Positions 16,986 to 25,846 of a stretch of 64,000 nt of DNA are shown here, in pieces (within the stretch, counting starts at the first letter, position 1; each line of letters begins with the position of its first letter). Source of the stretch: an uncultured Bacteroidales bacterium. GTDB lineage: Bacteria; Bacteroidota; Bacteroidia; Bacteroidales; Paludibacteraceae. A model generated the notes under the pieces. That model saw only the letters and a list, made by a program, of their open reading frames with translations. It did not search any database and was not told where the DNA came from. The position numbers were made by a program, and so were the translations under genes. The DNA lies in the NCBI GenBank assembly GCA_934716995.1, contig CAKUYO010000004.1, positions 54,004 to 118,003 on the forward strand, read 5' to 3'.

Positions 16986-19059
16986 TGTCGGTAGTATTTG
17001 GTGTTGTATTGTCTGTATTATCATTACCCGTTTTGTTTTCAGTGCCGGCATTGTTTTCCTTTGCCGCAGTTTCCTGTTCCTGCTGTTCCTGTTTCTCGTT
17101 CGCCTCAATGATTTCGTCGCCACGGCTCTTCCACGGACGGGGACCGAGAATATGCTCCACATCTTCGGAAGTGATCACCTCTTTCTCGATGAGCAGTTGG
17201 GCTATCCGGTGGTGCCCCTCGGCATTCTCTTCCAAAATCTTGCGCGCACGCGCCATCTGTTCGGCGATGATAGCGGCTGTCTCTTTGTCAATCAGTTCTG
17301 CCGTTTTGTCAGAATAGGGTTTGGCAAAACCATAGTCGTAACGCCCTGTGGAGTCGTAAAAACTGACATCTTTCAGTTTGTCGCTCATACCGTAGTACGC
17401 CACCATAGCATACGCCTGTTTGGTAGCCCGTTCAAGGTCGTTGAGTGCACCGGTAGAAGTCTGGTGCAGGAAGAGTTGCTCGGCGGCACGTCCGCCCAAG
17501 AGAGAGCAGAGTTCGTCGAGGATATGCTCTTCGTTGGTCAGTTGCCGTTCTTCGGGAAGATACCATGCGGCACCGAGAGCAGCCCCACGCGGTACGATAG
17601 TTACTTTCACCAGCGGGTTCGCCCAGCGCAGCATCCACGAGATAGTGGCATGCCCTGCCTCGTGGTAGGCAATGGAGCGTTTCTCTTCGTCGGTAAGGAT
17701 CTTCGTCTTGCGTTCCAAACCGCCCACGATACGGTCCACGGCATCCATGAAGTCCTGTTTGCCGACTTTCTTATGGTTGTTGCGGGCAGCGATAAGGGCT
17801 GCCTCGTTGCAGACGTTGGCGATGTCCGCACCCGAGAACCCCGGGGTCTGCTTTGCCAGGAAATCCACATCAACCGTATTATCGGTTTTGATAGGACGGA
17901 GATGCACCTCGAATATCTCTTTGCGCTCCTGCAGGTCGGGGAGTTCGACATGAATCTGCCTGTCGAAACGCCCGGCACGCAGCAAAGCGGGATCCAAGAC
18001 ATCTGCCCGGTTGGTAGCCGCAAGGATGATGACGCCCGAATTGGTACCGAAACCGTCCATCTCGGTAAGCAACTGGTTGAGTGTAGATTCACGTTCATCG
18101 TTGCCCCCTGTCATCACGTTTTTGCCACGCGCACGGCCGATAGCATCTATCTCGTCAATAAAGATAATGGCGGGTGCTTTCTCTTTGGCTTGGCGGAAGA
18201 GGTCGCGCACACGGCTGGCACCGACACCTACGAACATCTCCACGAAATCACTACCCGACATAGAGAAGAAAGGCACATCCGCCTCGCCTGCCACGGCTTT
18301 TGCCAGCAGGGTTTTACCCGTTCCCGGAGGGCCTACAAGCAGTGCGCCCTTGGGGATTTTACCTCCGAGGTCTGTATATTTCTTCGGGTTCTTGAGAAAA
18401 GCAACAATCTCCTGTACCTCCTGTTTGGCACCGGTAAGCCCCGCCACGTCCTTGAACGTAACCTTGTCTTTCTTTTCTTTGTCAAAGACCTGTGCTTTTG
18501 CTTTGCCCACGCTGAAGATACCGCCACCGGCAGACATCCCGCTCATACCACGGCTCATCCAGACAAAGAAGATGACAAGCAGCAGGAACGGGAGCGCATT
18601 CACCAGAAAAATATACCAATAATTCTTTGATTGCTTGTAAGTTACATCTATCAGTTGCTTGCCTGTCTCCTTACGGGTGGTATTTACGCCATCGATATAT
18701 TTGGCGAACTCGTCCACGCTCGGTATCTGCGCACGCAGTTTGCCATTTGCCTGCTCGCCTTTGGCTTGTTCGCCAAAGACAAGGACATAACTGACAGGGC
18801 GGATAGTGGCTTCCACATGATTGTCGTCATACACGGTTAACTCTTTGACGGCATCGTTCTCGATGTATTGCGCCAGTTTGGTATAACTCAGTCCTTTCTG
18901 CGAACCGCTGTCTCCGTCGCCGAACAGGAATACGGCTATCAGGAAAAATGCCAGCGTGTACATCAGCCAACTGAGCCAGCGGAAACGCGGTTTCTTCGGG
19001 TCTTTCTGCCCATTCGGATTGGTTCCGTTGGGTGCGTTTTGTTCTTTCTTACTCATCAA
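16966..19059 (-). CDS. ftsH: ATP-dependent zinc metalloprotease FtsH
   Basis: Membrane-bound AAA+ protease of 697 residues. An N-terminal helix (about 32-46) and a second near 155-175 (YIFLVNALPFLLLVIFFVWM) flank the periplasmic domain. The AAA domain shows Walker A GPPGTGKT near residue 245 and Walker B IIFIDEIDAIGR; the protease domain shows HEAGH near 466. The C-terminal ~45 residues are rich in Glu, Asn and Thr and probably disordered. FtsH removes misassembled membrane proteins and regulatory substrates. The gene begins 9 bases after rsfS and overlaps the M16 peptidase gene by 20 bases. Confidence 0.97.
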   Translation of the reverse strand: MMSKKEQNAPNGTNPNGQKDPKKPRFRWLSWLMYTLAFFLIAVFLFGDGDSGSQKGLSYTKLAQYIENDAVKELTVYDDNHVEATIRPVSYVLVFGEQAKGEQANGKLRAQIPSVDEFAKYIDGVNTTRKETGKQLIDVTYKQSKNYWYIFLVNALPFLLLVIFFVWMSRGMSGMSAGGGIFSVGKAKAQVFDKEKKDKVTFKDVAGLTGAKQEVQEIVAFLKNPKKYTDLGGKIPKGALLVGPPGTGKTLLAKAVAGEADVPFFSMSGSDFVEMFVGVGASRVRDLFRQAKEKAPAIIFIDEIDAIGRARGKNVMTGGNDERESTLNQLLTEMDGFGTNSGVIILAATNRADVLDPALLRAGRFDRQIHVELPDLQERKEIFEVHLRPIKTDNTVDVDFLAKQTPGFSGADIANVCNEAALIAARNNHKKVGKQDFMDAVDRIVGGLERKTKILTDEEKRSIAYHEAGHATISWMLRWANPLVKVTIVPRGAALGAAWYLPEERQLTNEEHILDELCSLLGGRAAEQLFLHQTSTGALNDLERATKQAYAMVAYYGMSDKLKDVSFYDSTGRYDYGFAKPYSDKTAELIDKETAAIIAEQMARARKILEENAEGHHRIAQLLIEKEVITSEDVEHILGPRPWKSRGDEIIEANEKQEQQEQETAAKENNAGTENKTGNDNTDNTTPNTTDNEETNA

Positions 19060-19068
19060 AAATTGCTT

Positions 19069-19431
19069 TTATTCATCGGGTAATTCGGTTACTTTTCCGT
19101 CAGCCCAAAGATGCTCTATGTCATAGTATTCACGGGGCTCACGCTGCATGATATGGACAAATACCGTGCCATAGTCCATAGCGATCCATTCGGCGTTCTC
19201 CTGCCCTGCCATTGTCAGGGGGTGTACGTGGGTGGTAGTGCGGACATAGTCGTCCACTTCATCGGCAATGGCACTCACCTGCGTGGCACTGTTTCCCTCG
19301 GCAATCACCATATATTCAACCGGTGCCTCTTTGATTTTGCGGAGGTCGATGGTTACGATACGTTGTCCTTTACGGTTGCGGATACCCTCGATAATGGTCT
19401 CCACGAGTTTCTTGGTAGATATTTCTTTCAT
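19069..19431 (-). CDS. rsfS: Ribosome silencing factor RsfS
   Basis: Protein of 120 residues with the RsfS/Iojap fold: IVTIDLRKIKEAPVEYMVIA, then EGNSATQVSAIAD and the C-terminal EWIAMDYGTVFVHIM, all conserved in the family. RsfS binds uL14 on the large subunit and blocks subunit joining when nutrients are scarce. It leads the rsfS-ftsH-M16 peptidase unit, 9 bases before ftsH, and has a promoter ~40 bases upstream. Confidence 0.95.
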   Translation of the reverse strand: MKEISTKKLVETIIEGIRNRKGQRIVTIDLRKIKEAPVEYMVIAEGNSATQVSAIADEVDDYVRTTTHVHPLTMAGQENAEWIAMDYGTVFVHIMQREPREYYDIEHLWADGKVTELPDE

Positions 19432-19469
19432 AATGTGTATTTGGAATTACGTTCAGATATATTTGGCGG

Positions 19470-19500
19470 CAAAGTTACTATTTTTTTCTGAGATATACAA
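19470..19500 (-). promoter_or_regulatory. Promoter for rsfS-ftsH-M16 operon
   Basis: On the minus strand TTG (19498-19500) is followed 20 bases later by TAACTTTG (19470-19477). The start of transcription would be near 19463, about 30 bases before the rsfS start codon. Confidence 0.7.
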
Positions 19501-19671
19501 CAGAAATCGATTTTAGCTATGGCAACCGCATCAAACAGATACAGGAGCGCATTAAAAGCAGGAGCGGCTGAGGGTGGCGCGTGCTGCGCACACAATGGTA
19601 TTGTGCGCCACTGCCCGCCGAAGGCTTATTCTATCGGGATTGGGTGGCTACCCAGCAGTTGGCACTAATGT
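19501..19671. other. Non-coding stretch with hairpins
   Basis: Left part of the 736-base gap between rsfS and the secreted-protein gene. A stem formed by GCGCACACAAT and ATTGTGCGC with loop GGT lies near 19592-19614, and GGGTGGCTACCC forms a small hairpin near 19641. A 50-codon frame from the ATG at 19518 has no recognisable product. Beyond it come the dispersed element (19672), two 11-bp arrays and a promoter (20024). Confidence 0.5.
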
Positions 19672-19881
19672 CTCCTATGCCGCAAGCGGCAAGAAAAAAT
19701 GGAAGAAAATTGGCAAAAGATGTCCTACGCACTCGCTATGCGGTGCGAGAGAAATTAAAGAAATAAAGGAAATTATAAAACAAAACCATCAAAACCTTGT
19801 CTTGCGGCGCAACACGCGCCGCGCTCATAGTCATACAGACACTTGGTGTCAACTCCCGGGTAAACGCCGGGATTGACGGCT
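19672..19881 (+). repeat. Dispersed palindromic element, full copy 1
   Basis: Intergenic element built from three hairpins joined by A-rich spacers: GCCGC-AA-GCGGC at 19680-19691, CGCAC-T-CGC/GCG-GTGCG near 19728-19747, and GCGGCGC-AACAC-GCGCCGC at 19804-19822. From CTCCTATG to the GCGCT at 19825 it is nearly identical to 31981-32133 (one substitution and one A-run length difference seen). The following ~55 bases, including GGGTAAACGCC, are related but more diverged, and lead straight into an 11-bp array. No protein product is plausible. Confidence 0.9.
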
Positions 19882-19936
19882 GAATAACCTATGAATCACC
19901 CAAGAATCACCCAAGAATCACCCAAGTTTAACCTAT
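19882..19936 (+). repeat. Five 11-bp tandem repeats (GAATCACCCAA type)
   Basis: Units GAATAACCTAT, GAATCACCCAA (three identical copies) and GTTTAACCTAT, all exactly 11 bases. It directly abuts the end of the dispersed element, as the array at 32191 does for copy 2. Confidence 0.95.
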
Positions 19937-19948
19937 GCTTGTCGGCAC

Positions 19949-19992
19949 GAAAGTAAACGGAAACCAAACAGAAATCAAACGAAAGCCAAACG
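19949..19992 (+). repeat. Four 11-bp tandem repeats (GAAANCAAACG type)
   Basis: Units GAAAGTAAACG, GAAACCAAACA, GAAATCAAACG and AAAGCCAAACG. It is a second array of the same period but a different sequence, 12 bases after the one at 19882-19936 and about 30 bases upstream of the promoter of the large secreted protein. Confidence 0.9.
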
Positions 19993-20023
19993 GAGGTTAT
20001 ACTCCGGCTTTTTTCGCAAAAAC

Positions 20024-20054
20024 TTGTGCAATCCACCGATTTTATGTAATTTTG
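20024..20054 (+). promoter_or_regulatory. Promoter for the large secreted protein gene
   Basis: TTG (20024-20026) and TAATTTTG (20047-20054), 20 bases apart. The transcript would start near 20061 and have a leader of ~105 AT-rich bases containing three irregular copies of an AACGAAACA-like motif near 20080-20155. Confidence 0.75.
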
Positions 20055-20167
20055 CACCGTTAATAATAATCAATTTGTATTTTATCCAACTCTGTCAATT
20101 CCAACGAAACAGCATAAGCATATACTTTCAACGGAACAGTATATAAACGAAACAATATATATTTTGA

Positions 20168-23100
20168 ATGAAACGATGTTTACTTTTTAGCCTGATGGTG
20201 CTGGCAGGTATCACAGGTGCAGCAAACGCGGTGTTTGCCCAAACGACGACAGTACACACGGTACCCTTCTACGAGGGGTTCGAGGGTACGCACACCCAAG
20301 GCGATGTTATCAACACATGGGTGCAGCAAAGTGAAAAGAAAAGCGATGCTTGGGTATTCAACTCGGAAACGGATGATAACCGCGAACCCTACAGCGGGAA
20401 ATGGAATGCCACCTTGCTATGGGGAAATATCGACTGGCTGTTTACGTCTATCCGATTGGAGACGGGCAAGCCGTATCGCATTGCTATGAATGCACGCCAA
20501 GACGGCACCTATACAGAGGATGCCATTTTACAGGTGTATCTGTGCGCCGAGGCGGATATGAATGCACGGAAGACGATGATTACGGAAACAAGGCTGACCA
20601 ACGGCAACTATGAGTACATATATGAAGACTTCACCGTGGACAGCAGCGCTACATACGTATTGGGTATCCGTGGGGAGGTTGGTGGTACTCCGATGTATAT
20701 CTCGTTGGACGACATCTCGTTGGTGGAGTACAAGATGTACAACATCAGCGCAACGCCCACCGAGCATTGCAGCATTGTGCTTTTCCCTGCAGCAGAAGCC
20801 TACTATCCCAATAATAACATAGATGTGCGGGTTATGGTGGACAGGGGATACATCTTGGATTCGCTGACAACCAATACCCCGAATGCATCGTTGCAATGGT
20901 ACGGAGGAGATAAGCATGGCTGGTTCACTATGCCAGGGGAAGATGTGGTGCTGACTCCGCATGTGCGCCCTGCCAAGTCGGGGATATTGGATCTTATTGA
21001 TATTCCCGACCATGTAAGCATCCGTACTATGGTGAACGGCGTGGAGACAGCGAACCACAGCACCATCTATGAGGGCGATACGCTATGCGCAGAGTATATA
21101 CCCGCAGCAGGATATACGGTAGATTATGACAACAGTTGCAGTGTGGTACGACCTTATTTCTTTGTCAATGACACTTGCCATTGGTCTGTACCATACGTTG
21201 AGGTAGTGTTTGTCGGCACAAAGGTGGGTGTGGAATGTACGGACAGCGCAACGGCGGTGGTAACGTGGAATGACCTCGGTTGCGAGTATGACGTCATCGT
21301 ATCCGACCACGAGATACAGAACTTCCGTTTCCAGAAAGGTATTCACCACACGGCGGACACGACCTATACTATGGAAGGACTGACTGCGGGAAAGACCTAT
21401 TATGCCTACGTATGCGCACGCGTGGAAGGTGCCAAGGAGGTATGGAACAAGGCGCAGTTTGTAGCGGGACAGAAGCAAGAAAGCGGCGGGGGCTGCGTGC
21501 TGACCATTGATTGCTACGACAAATACGACGACGGCTGGAACAGCGGCAAACTGCATTTCGTGGAGAACGGAGCAGAGACTGTTATCGCTATGACGGACGG
21601 CGGACACGAGACCTTCACCTACACCACTCACGGCGGCAAGGTGGACATCTATTGGGGCGAAGGTGCTTATGACGACGAAGTATCGTTCCGTATCACCAAC
21701 GCCGACGGGGATATTGTATTGGATATGCAGGAGGGGGAAATGACCGATGCACCGGACGGGACATTGCTATGGAGCGGCAACCCGTGCAGTCTGTGTCCGA
21801 CACCCAAAGTGGTGGAGTTCACTACAGACGGCACCGATATTACCATGCGCTGGCACAAGACCGATGCAGCAGCCTACTTTGTAGCACTATACAACGGTAC
21901 GGGGACTGACGAGCATTTCGATACGGTAGCCATCCGCACCACCGACACCGTATATACGTTCCACAATATCGATACGTGCCGTTACTATGCGGCTGCCGTG
22001 CTGGCACAATGTGATGAGCAGTCGGCTTCGACATGGGTTATTGCAGGCGAGCATACCCCGAGTGTGCCTGCTGTTATGCCATGGCAGCCTATCACATTGG
22101 ACTATCACGCCAAGGGCGACTATATGCAGGATATGCGTTTCGACAATTACGGGTATCCGAACATGTTAGGTTTGTTCTATAGCCTGACTCTGTCCGAGAC
22201 CACCACTATATTGCTTGCAGGGCGCATAGATAACGAAAGAGCGACCTTCACTATAATGCCTATCGACGACAAGGGAGACCCAACGAATAGCATATCTTGG
22301 AATGATGTGGACTCTATCACTCTTGAGGCAGGCAAATACGGTATCTCCTGCCGCAGCCGCTATGGTGATAAGGGAAATTATGATGTGCATATATGCCGTG
22401 CCACTCCTGTGCGTTACACACCTGTTACGCTGCCGTATATGTCCGACACGCTGACCAACAGCGAGTGGTACACCACGGCAGGCGGTTTCTATCGCGGCTA
22501 TGAGTTCACGCTCACCGAGACAACCTATACGGAGATACGTATGGAAACGGCTTGGGAGGACGATTACAGCACATGCATGCTCTTTGAGTACAAAGACGGC
22601 AAGGATACCAAGATATACAATGATGCACGCCATGTGGACAGCCTGCAGGCGGGAACGTATCACCTGATAACACTCACCCAGGATATGGAGGCGAAATACG
22701 TGCTTTCTATCGGCACCCCTGCCACCTATCACTTTGAGCCGATAAGCACAGATACGGTGGTAAGCGGCACTATTACCGACGGACTCTATCCGTTCAACAA
22801 CATCATGGTGCCGGGCAAAGGCTATACCTTCACCGCCAATGCAGGGCAGGTGTACGGCGGGTCGCTCTATACCGACCAACCTGGCTTTGTCTTTGCACAG
22901 GTATATTACGACTCTCTGCTGACGCAGGAGGCGAAGTCTATCGAGTCTATGGGGGCAGATTCCACCTACTACGCAGTGTTCGGAGACACAGATACGATAC
23001 CCCTCTATGTAGTGGTGTACAACTTCTCGCAGGTGCCGGAAGCCGACTTTGTCTATGCGCAGCACCCTGCGTGCGACCCCGACAGCCTGCCTGTATCGGG

Positions 23101-24319
23101 TGTGTTGCCTGCTGGCGAGATGCGCCATACAGCCATCAACAAACATTCCGAGGTACTTCAGTTTGACGCCGATTACACAACATACACCGTCGGATATGAG
23201 GCATATACCGTTCATCTCGAGGCGGGCAAGATGTACCGGTTCTTTGCAGAGGCTGTGCAAGGCACGAATGAAGGGGCACTATACCTCATTGACCCGACCT
23301 TGAAACAAGGTGATTTAATTTATAACTCTATCAGACATGAGACGTTGGACCCCACTACCCGTGTGGCTACGTTCACTTATATAGCGTCCAAGGATATGGA
23401 CTGCACCTTGATGTTCTGTTCGGAATTCTCCCGCAAAGACGACCGTGCGGACTATACCGTAGCCTACGAGGAGGCGGAACTGTTTGAGATATTGCTCCAA
23501 CAGGCACGCCCTGCTACCCTGCCCCTGCGCGAACAGGCAGACTTCGGTGCCGCCAAGTATCTGTGGAACCATACCTATCAGTGGTATGCGGATGTGAACG
23601 GCAACGCATTTGTTGATTATGGTTTTTACTCCGCCGTGGCTTATACCGTGCCAGTGGCTGCGGGCGATACCTTGTTTGCTATGTTCTCTGCCGACGATGA
23701 GGCGGTGATTCACTTCTATCATCTATATGCAAACAATGCTCCGGTGGTGATTGACAGCGTGCAAGGCTATCCATACATAGCGGAGCGGGGGTACTATCAC
23801 AACGCATCCGACTCTGTGGAGACCATCACCGTCATTGCGTCTGTGGACAATCCGCGTCCGGGCAAGCACCGCTATGACATCGTGCTTTCCTCTTCGCGCC
23901 AGGATATTGCCCTGCGTACAGCCTCCGCCAAGGCAGACAAAGAGGCTATCTATGTAGAGCAGACGGATATGGCTGCGGTGCGTGATGCACTGTCACGGCT
24001 GACACTCAGTGCGCTGGACGGACAGGGGCAGACACTTTGCTATATCGAGAATGTACCGTTCTACTGGGCGATAGACCTCAACGCCGGTGTTGCCACCTAC
24101 GAAGCCAACCAAGCCGACCTGCCCACGGGTTATGCTTTTGCCAAGGGAGTGGAATATATCAACGTAATCATCAAGAAAACCGAAACAGATGTAGAAGAAA
24201 CCATTGCTACACAAGGTGGCAAAGAGAGGAAAGCACGCCTTATCCTCGAATATGGTACGCTGTACGTCCTTACGCCCGATGGTACACGCTATACCATCAC
24301 AGGGCAAAAAGCGAGATAA
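20168..24319 (+). CDS. Large secreted multi-domain protein, function unknown
   Basis: Exported protein of 1383 residues. A signal peptide (1-25, ending VFAQ) precedes a jelly-roll-like region (about 30-190; FYEGFEGTHT, FTSIRLETGKPYRIAM, then LDDISLVEY) that resembles choice-of-anchor/MAM-type carbohydrate-binding modules of Bacteroidetes surface proteins. Fibronectin-III-like stretches follow (for example TWNDLGCEYDVIVSD, about 360-430), then a CYDKYDDGWNSGKL module near 445, repeated beta-rich segments, and a short basic end, LYVLTPDGTRYTITGQKAR. That ending resembles the C-terminal tails of many secreted Bacteroidales proteins, but a canonical type IX sorting domain is not evident. No catalytic motif was found. 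It is a single-gene unit with its own promoter and terminator. Confidence 0.75.
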   Translation: MKRCLLFSLMVLAGITGAANAVFAQTTTVHTVPFYEGFEGTHTQGDVINTWVQQSEKKSDAWVFNSETDDNREPYSGKWNATLLWGNIDWLFTSIRLETGKPYRIAMNARQDGTYTEDAILQVYLCAEADMNARKTMITETRLTNGNYEYIYEDFTVDSSATYVLGIRGEVGGTPMYISLDDISLVEYKMYNISATPTEHCSIVLFPAAEAYYPNNNIDVRVMVDRGYILDSLTTNTPNASLQWYGGDKHGWFTMPGEDVVLTPHVRPAKSGILDLIDIPDHVSIRTMVNGVETANHSTIYEGDTLCAEYIPAAGYTVDYDNSCSVVRPYFFVNDTCHWSVPYVEVVFVGTKVGVECTDSATAVVTWNDLGCEYDVIVSDHEIQNFRFQKGIHHTADTTYTMEGLTAGKTYYAYVCARVEGAKEVWNKAQFVAGQKQESGGGCVLTIDCYDKYDDGWNSGKLHFVENGAETVIAMTDGGHETFTYTTHGGKVDIYWGEGAYDDEVSFRITNADGDIVLDMQEGEMTDAPDGTLLWSGNPCSLCPTPKVVEFTTDGTDITMRWHKTDAAAYFVALYNGTGTDEHFDTVAIRTTDTVYTFHNIDTCRYYAAAVLAQCDEQSASTWVIAGEHTPSVPAVMPWQPITLDYHAKGDYMQDMRFDNYGYPNMLGLFYSLTLSETTTILLAGRIDNERATFTIMPIDDKGDPTNSISWNDVDSITLEAGKYGISCRSRYGDKGNYDVHICRATPVRYTPVTLPYMSDTLTNSEWYTTAGGFYRGYEFTLTETTYTEIRMETAWEDDYSTCMLFEYKDGKDTKIYNDARHVDSLQAGTYHLITLTQDMEAKYVLSIGTPATYHFEPISTDTVVSGTITDGLYPFNNIMVPGKGYTFTANAGQVYGGSLYTDQPGFVFAQVYYDSLLTQEAKSIESMGADSTYYAVFGDTDTIPLYVVVYNFSQVPEADFVYAQHPACDPDSLPVSGVLPAGEMRHTAINKHSEVLQFDADYTTYTVGYEAYTVHLEAGKMYRFFAEAVQGTNEGALYLIDPTLKQGDLIYNSIRHETLDPTTRVATFTYIASKDMDCTLMFCSEFSRKDDRADYTVAYEEAELFEILLQQARPATLPLREQADFGAAKYLWNHTYQWYADVNGNAFVDYGFYSAVAYTVPVAAGDTLFAMFSADDEAVIHFYHLYANNAPVVIDSVQGYPYIAERGYYHNASDSVETITVIASVDNPRPGKHRYDIVLSSSRQDIALRTASAKADKEAIYVEQTDMAAVRDALSRLTLSALDGQGQTLCYIENVPFYWAIDLNAGVATYEANQADLPTGYAFAKGVEYINVIIKKTETDVEETIATQGGKERKARLILEYGTLYVLTPDGTRYTITGQKAR

Positions 24320-24332
24320 GGAGATAGCCGTC

Positions 24333-24382
24333 AATACAAAGCGGGACTGCCTATAGCACATCAGGCAGTCCCGTTTTGTATT
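24333..24382. terminator. Bidirectional terminator after the secreted-protein gene
   Basis: Arms at 24333-24352 and 24363-24382 pair over 20 bases with one G-T wobble around a ten-base loop. The outer part AATACAAA/TTTTGTATT gives T-rich ends in both directions, fitting the convergent rhomboid gene. Confidence 0.9.
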
Positions 24383-24436
24383 ACAGATCAACATCCGTGT
24401 CAGCGAGTTGCCCCAAAGTAACCGGGGTAACTATGG

Positions 24437-25201
24437 TCAGACACGCTTTTGGTAGTGGTAGTCGGAATAGTCTTTGTTGCGGGTACTGTCGAGACGGGGG
24501 TACTTGTCGTGGAACTTACGACGGAGATTGCGCCACCAGCGTGAGATGTCGTCGCCCTTGCCGTGCCGCCACCAAAGGAGAAGCAGCCAGCCGAAAAGCA
24601 TACCGCCGAGGTGGGCGAAATGGGCTACGTTGTCGCCCGTAAAGCCAATCACTCCGCCGAGCCCCGCAAAGAGTTCGATCAGCGCATAGACAATCACGAA
24701 GATACGCGCGCGGATAGGTATCGGCACAAAGAGAATATACATCGGCACATTAGGGAACAGCCACCCGAAAGCGAACAGGACACCGAACACGGCACCCGAG
24801 GCACCGATAGTTACCAAACGATTGGCATAGACAGCAGCCTGTGCGGCAGGAATAGCAGAAAAAGCCGACTGGAACATCAACGCCCAAACGGCTTCCTGCA
24901 CAAGGGCGGCACCGATACCGCACACAAGATAGTAGGTAAGGAACTTACGGCTTCCCCACTCGTTTTCCAAAACGGGCGCAAACATCAGCACGGCAAACAT
25001 ATTGCAGAATATATGTCCGAAATTGGCGTGCATAAACATATACGTAAAAGGCTGCCAAAAATAGAATTGCCCGGCGGTAAAATAGTGGAGACCGAATATG
25101 TCGGTGAGTTGGATGCCATAGCGTTGCAGTACGACATCGAGCATCCAAACGACAAAATTCGAGAGGAGCAGGTAGCGTGTAACTGTAGGTAAATTTCTCA
25201 T
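24437..25201 (-). CDS. Rhomboid family intramembrane serine protease
   Basis: Membrane protein of 254 residues with six or so helices. The catalytic serine is in IGASGAVFGVLFAFG near residue 132 and the catalytic histidine in AHFAHLGGMLFG near 196; an N-terminal FMHANFGHIFCNMFAV motif is also conserved. Rhomboids cut transmembrane segments of substrates. I start at the ATG at 25201 (MRNLPTVTRYLL); an in-frame extension to 25255 would add an unlikely hydrophobic leader. The C-terminal ~40 residues are basic and soluble. The minus-strand sequence has CAAAAGTA at 25210-25217, a possible -7 box without a well-spaced partner. Confidence 0.93.
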   Translation of the reverse strand: MRNLPTVTRYLLLSNFVVWMLDVVLQRYGIQLTDIFGLHYFTAGQFYFWQPFTYMFMHANFGHIFCNMFAVLMFAPVLENEWGSRKFLTYYLVCGIGAALVQEAVWALMFQSAFSAIPAAQAAVYANRLVTIGASGAVFGVLFAFGWLFPNVPMYILFVPIPIRARIFVIVYALIELFAGLGGVIGFTGDNVAHFAHLGGMLFGWLLLLWWRHGKGDDISRWWRNLRRKFHDKYPRLDSTRNKDYSDYHYQKRV

Positions 25202-25310
25202 AATAAGCGCAAAAGTAATAAAATAAACATATACGGCTATACAAAAAGCGTGCATTTTTAAGCAAAAATGATGTTTTTAGGTAAAAAATAGCATTTTTGC
25301 ATTGGTATTG

Positions 25311-25341
25311 TTTGCAGTTTCGCTTTTTTGTTGTATCTTTG
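25311..25341 (+). promoter_or_regulatory. Promoter for the HU gene
   Basis: TTTG (25311-25314) and TATCTTTG (25334-25341), 19 bases apart. The start of transcription would be near 25348, giving a ~70-base leader. Confidence 0.78.
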
Positions 25342-25419
25342 CAAGCGTTATCCATGGGCTTTGCAGCCTGTTGGTAAGCAAATTAAACGTTTAATTAATA
25401 ACCCAAAAACATTATTATT

Positions 25420-25683
25420 ATGAATAAGGCTGAACTCGTTGCTGCCATTGCAGCAAAGGCTGAAGTATCGAAAGCAGAAGCACAGAAGGTTCTGGATGCA
25501 GCATTGGACGTAACCGCAGATGCACTGAAGAATGGCGAGAGTGTACAACTCGTAGGCTATGCTACTCTGTCTGTAGTAGAGAAAGCTGCCCGCAAAGGTA
25601 TCAACCCTGCTACCAAACAAGTAATTGACATTCCTGCAAAGAAAGCAGTGAAATTCAAAGCAGGTGCAAAACTCGCTCTCTAA
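25420..25683 (+). CDS. HU family DNA-binding protein
   Basis: Small basic protein of 87 residues, the usual HU length. MNKAELVAAIAAKAEVSKAE forms the helical dimerisation part and the arm region reads VEKAARKGINPATKQVIDIPA, with the proline that intercalates into DNA. HU bends and compacts DNA as a dimer. The gene is a single unit: a strong promoter upstream and a 12-bp terminator hairpin 18 bases after the stop. Confidence 0.96.
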   Translation: MNKAELVAAIAAKAEVSKAEAQKVLDAALDVTADALKNGESVQLVGYATLSVVEKAARKGINPATKQVIDIPAKKAVKFKAGAKLAL

Positions 25684-25701
25684 TTAAACATAAGCGCATA
25701 G

Positions 25702-25734
25702 AACGAGTTGCTCAATTTGGGCAACTCGTTTTGT
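25702..25734 (+). terminator. Terminator of the HU gene
   Basis: Twelve-base-pair stem (25702-25713 with 25719-25730) around AATTT, followed by TTGTGT. It ends the HU transcript; a short AT-rich remnant of the dispersed element (near 25765-25800) lies between it and adk. Confidence 0.8.
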
Positions 25735-25846
25735 GTCGCTTGGTCTCCTTGGTTTCCTGCCCGCTTGCGCGAGCGAGAAATTAAAGAAATTTAGGCGGAA
25801 GCGTGGCGGAACATTTGAAGGTATAAAAATCTGAAATTTTAAGGAT

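Noticed and set aside
17152..18630. 492-codon plus-strand frame inside ftsH
   Set aside because: Antisense of the AAA and protease domains of FtsH; no motifs of its own.
19574..19876. 100-codon frame running through the dispersed element
   Set aside because: It is interrupted hairpin sequence; the other copy at 31981 does not keep the frame in the same way, and no domain is seen.
19882..19992. Possible CRISPR array
   Set aside because: The repeats are only 11 bases, head to tail without spacers, and no cas genes are in the window.
20168..24319. Type IX secretion C-terminal sorting domain in the large secreted protein
   Set aside because: Its ending has only a short DGTRYTITGQ tail; the full ~80-residue beta-sandwich with its conserved motifs is not evident, so I did not claim it.
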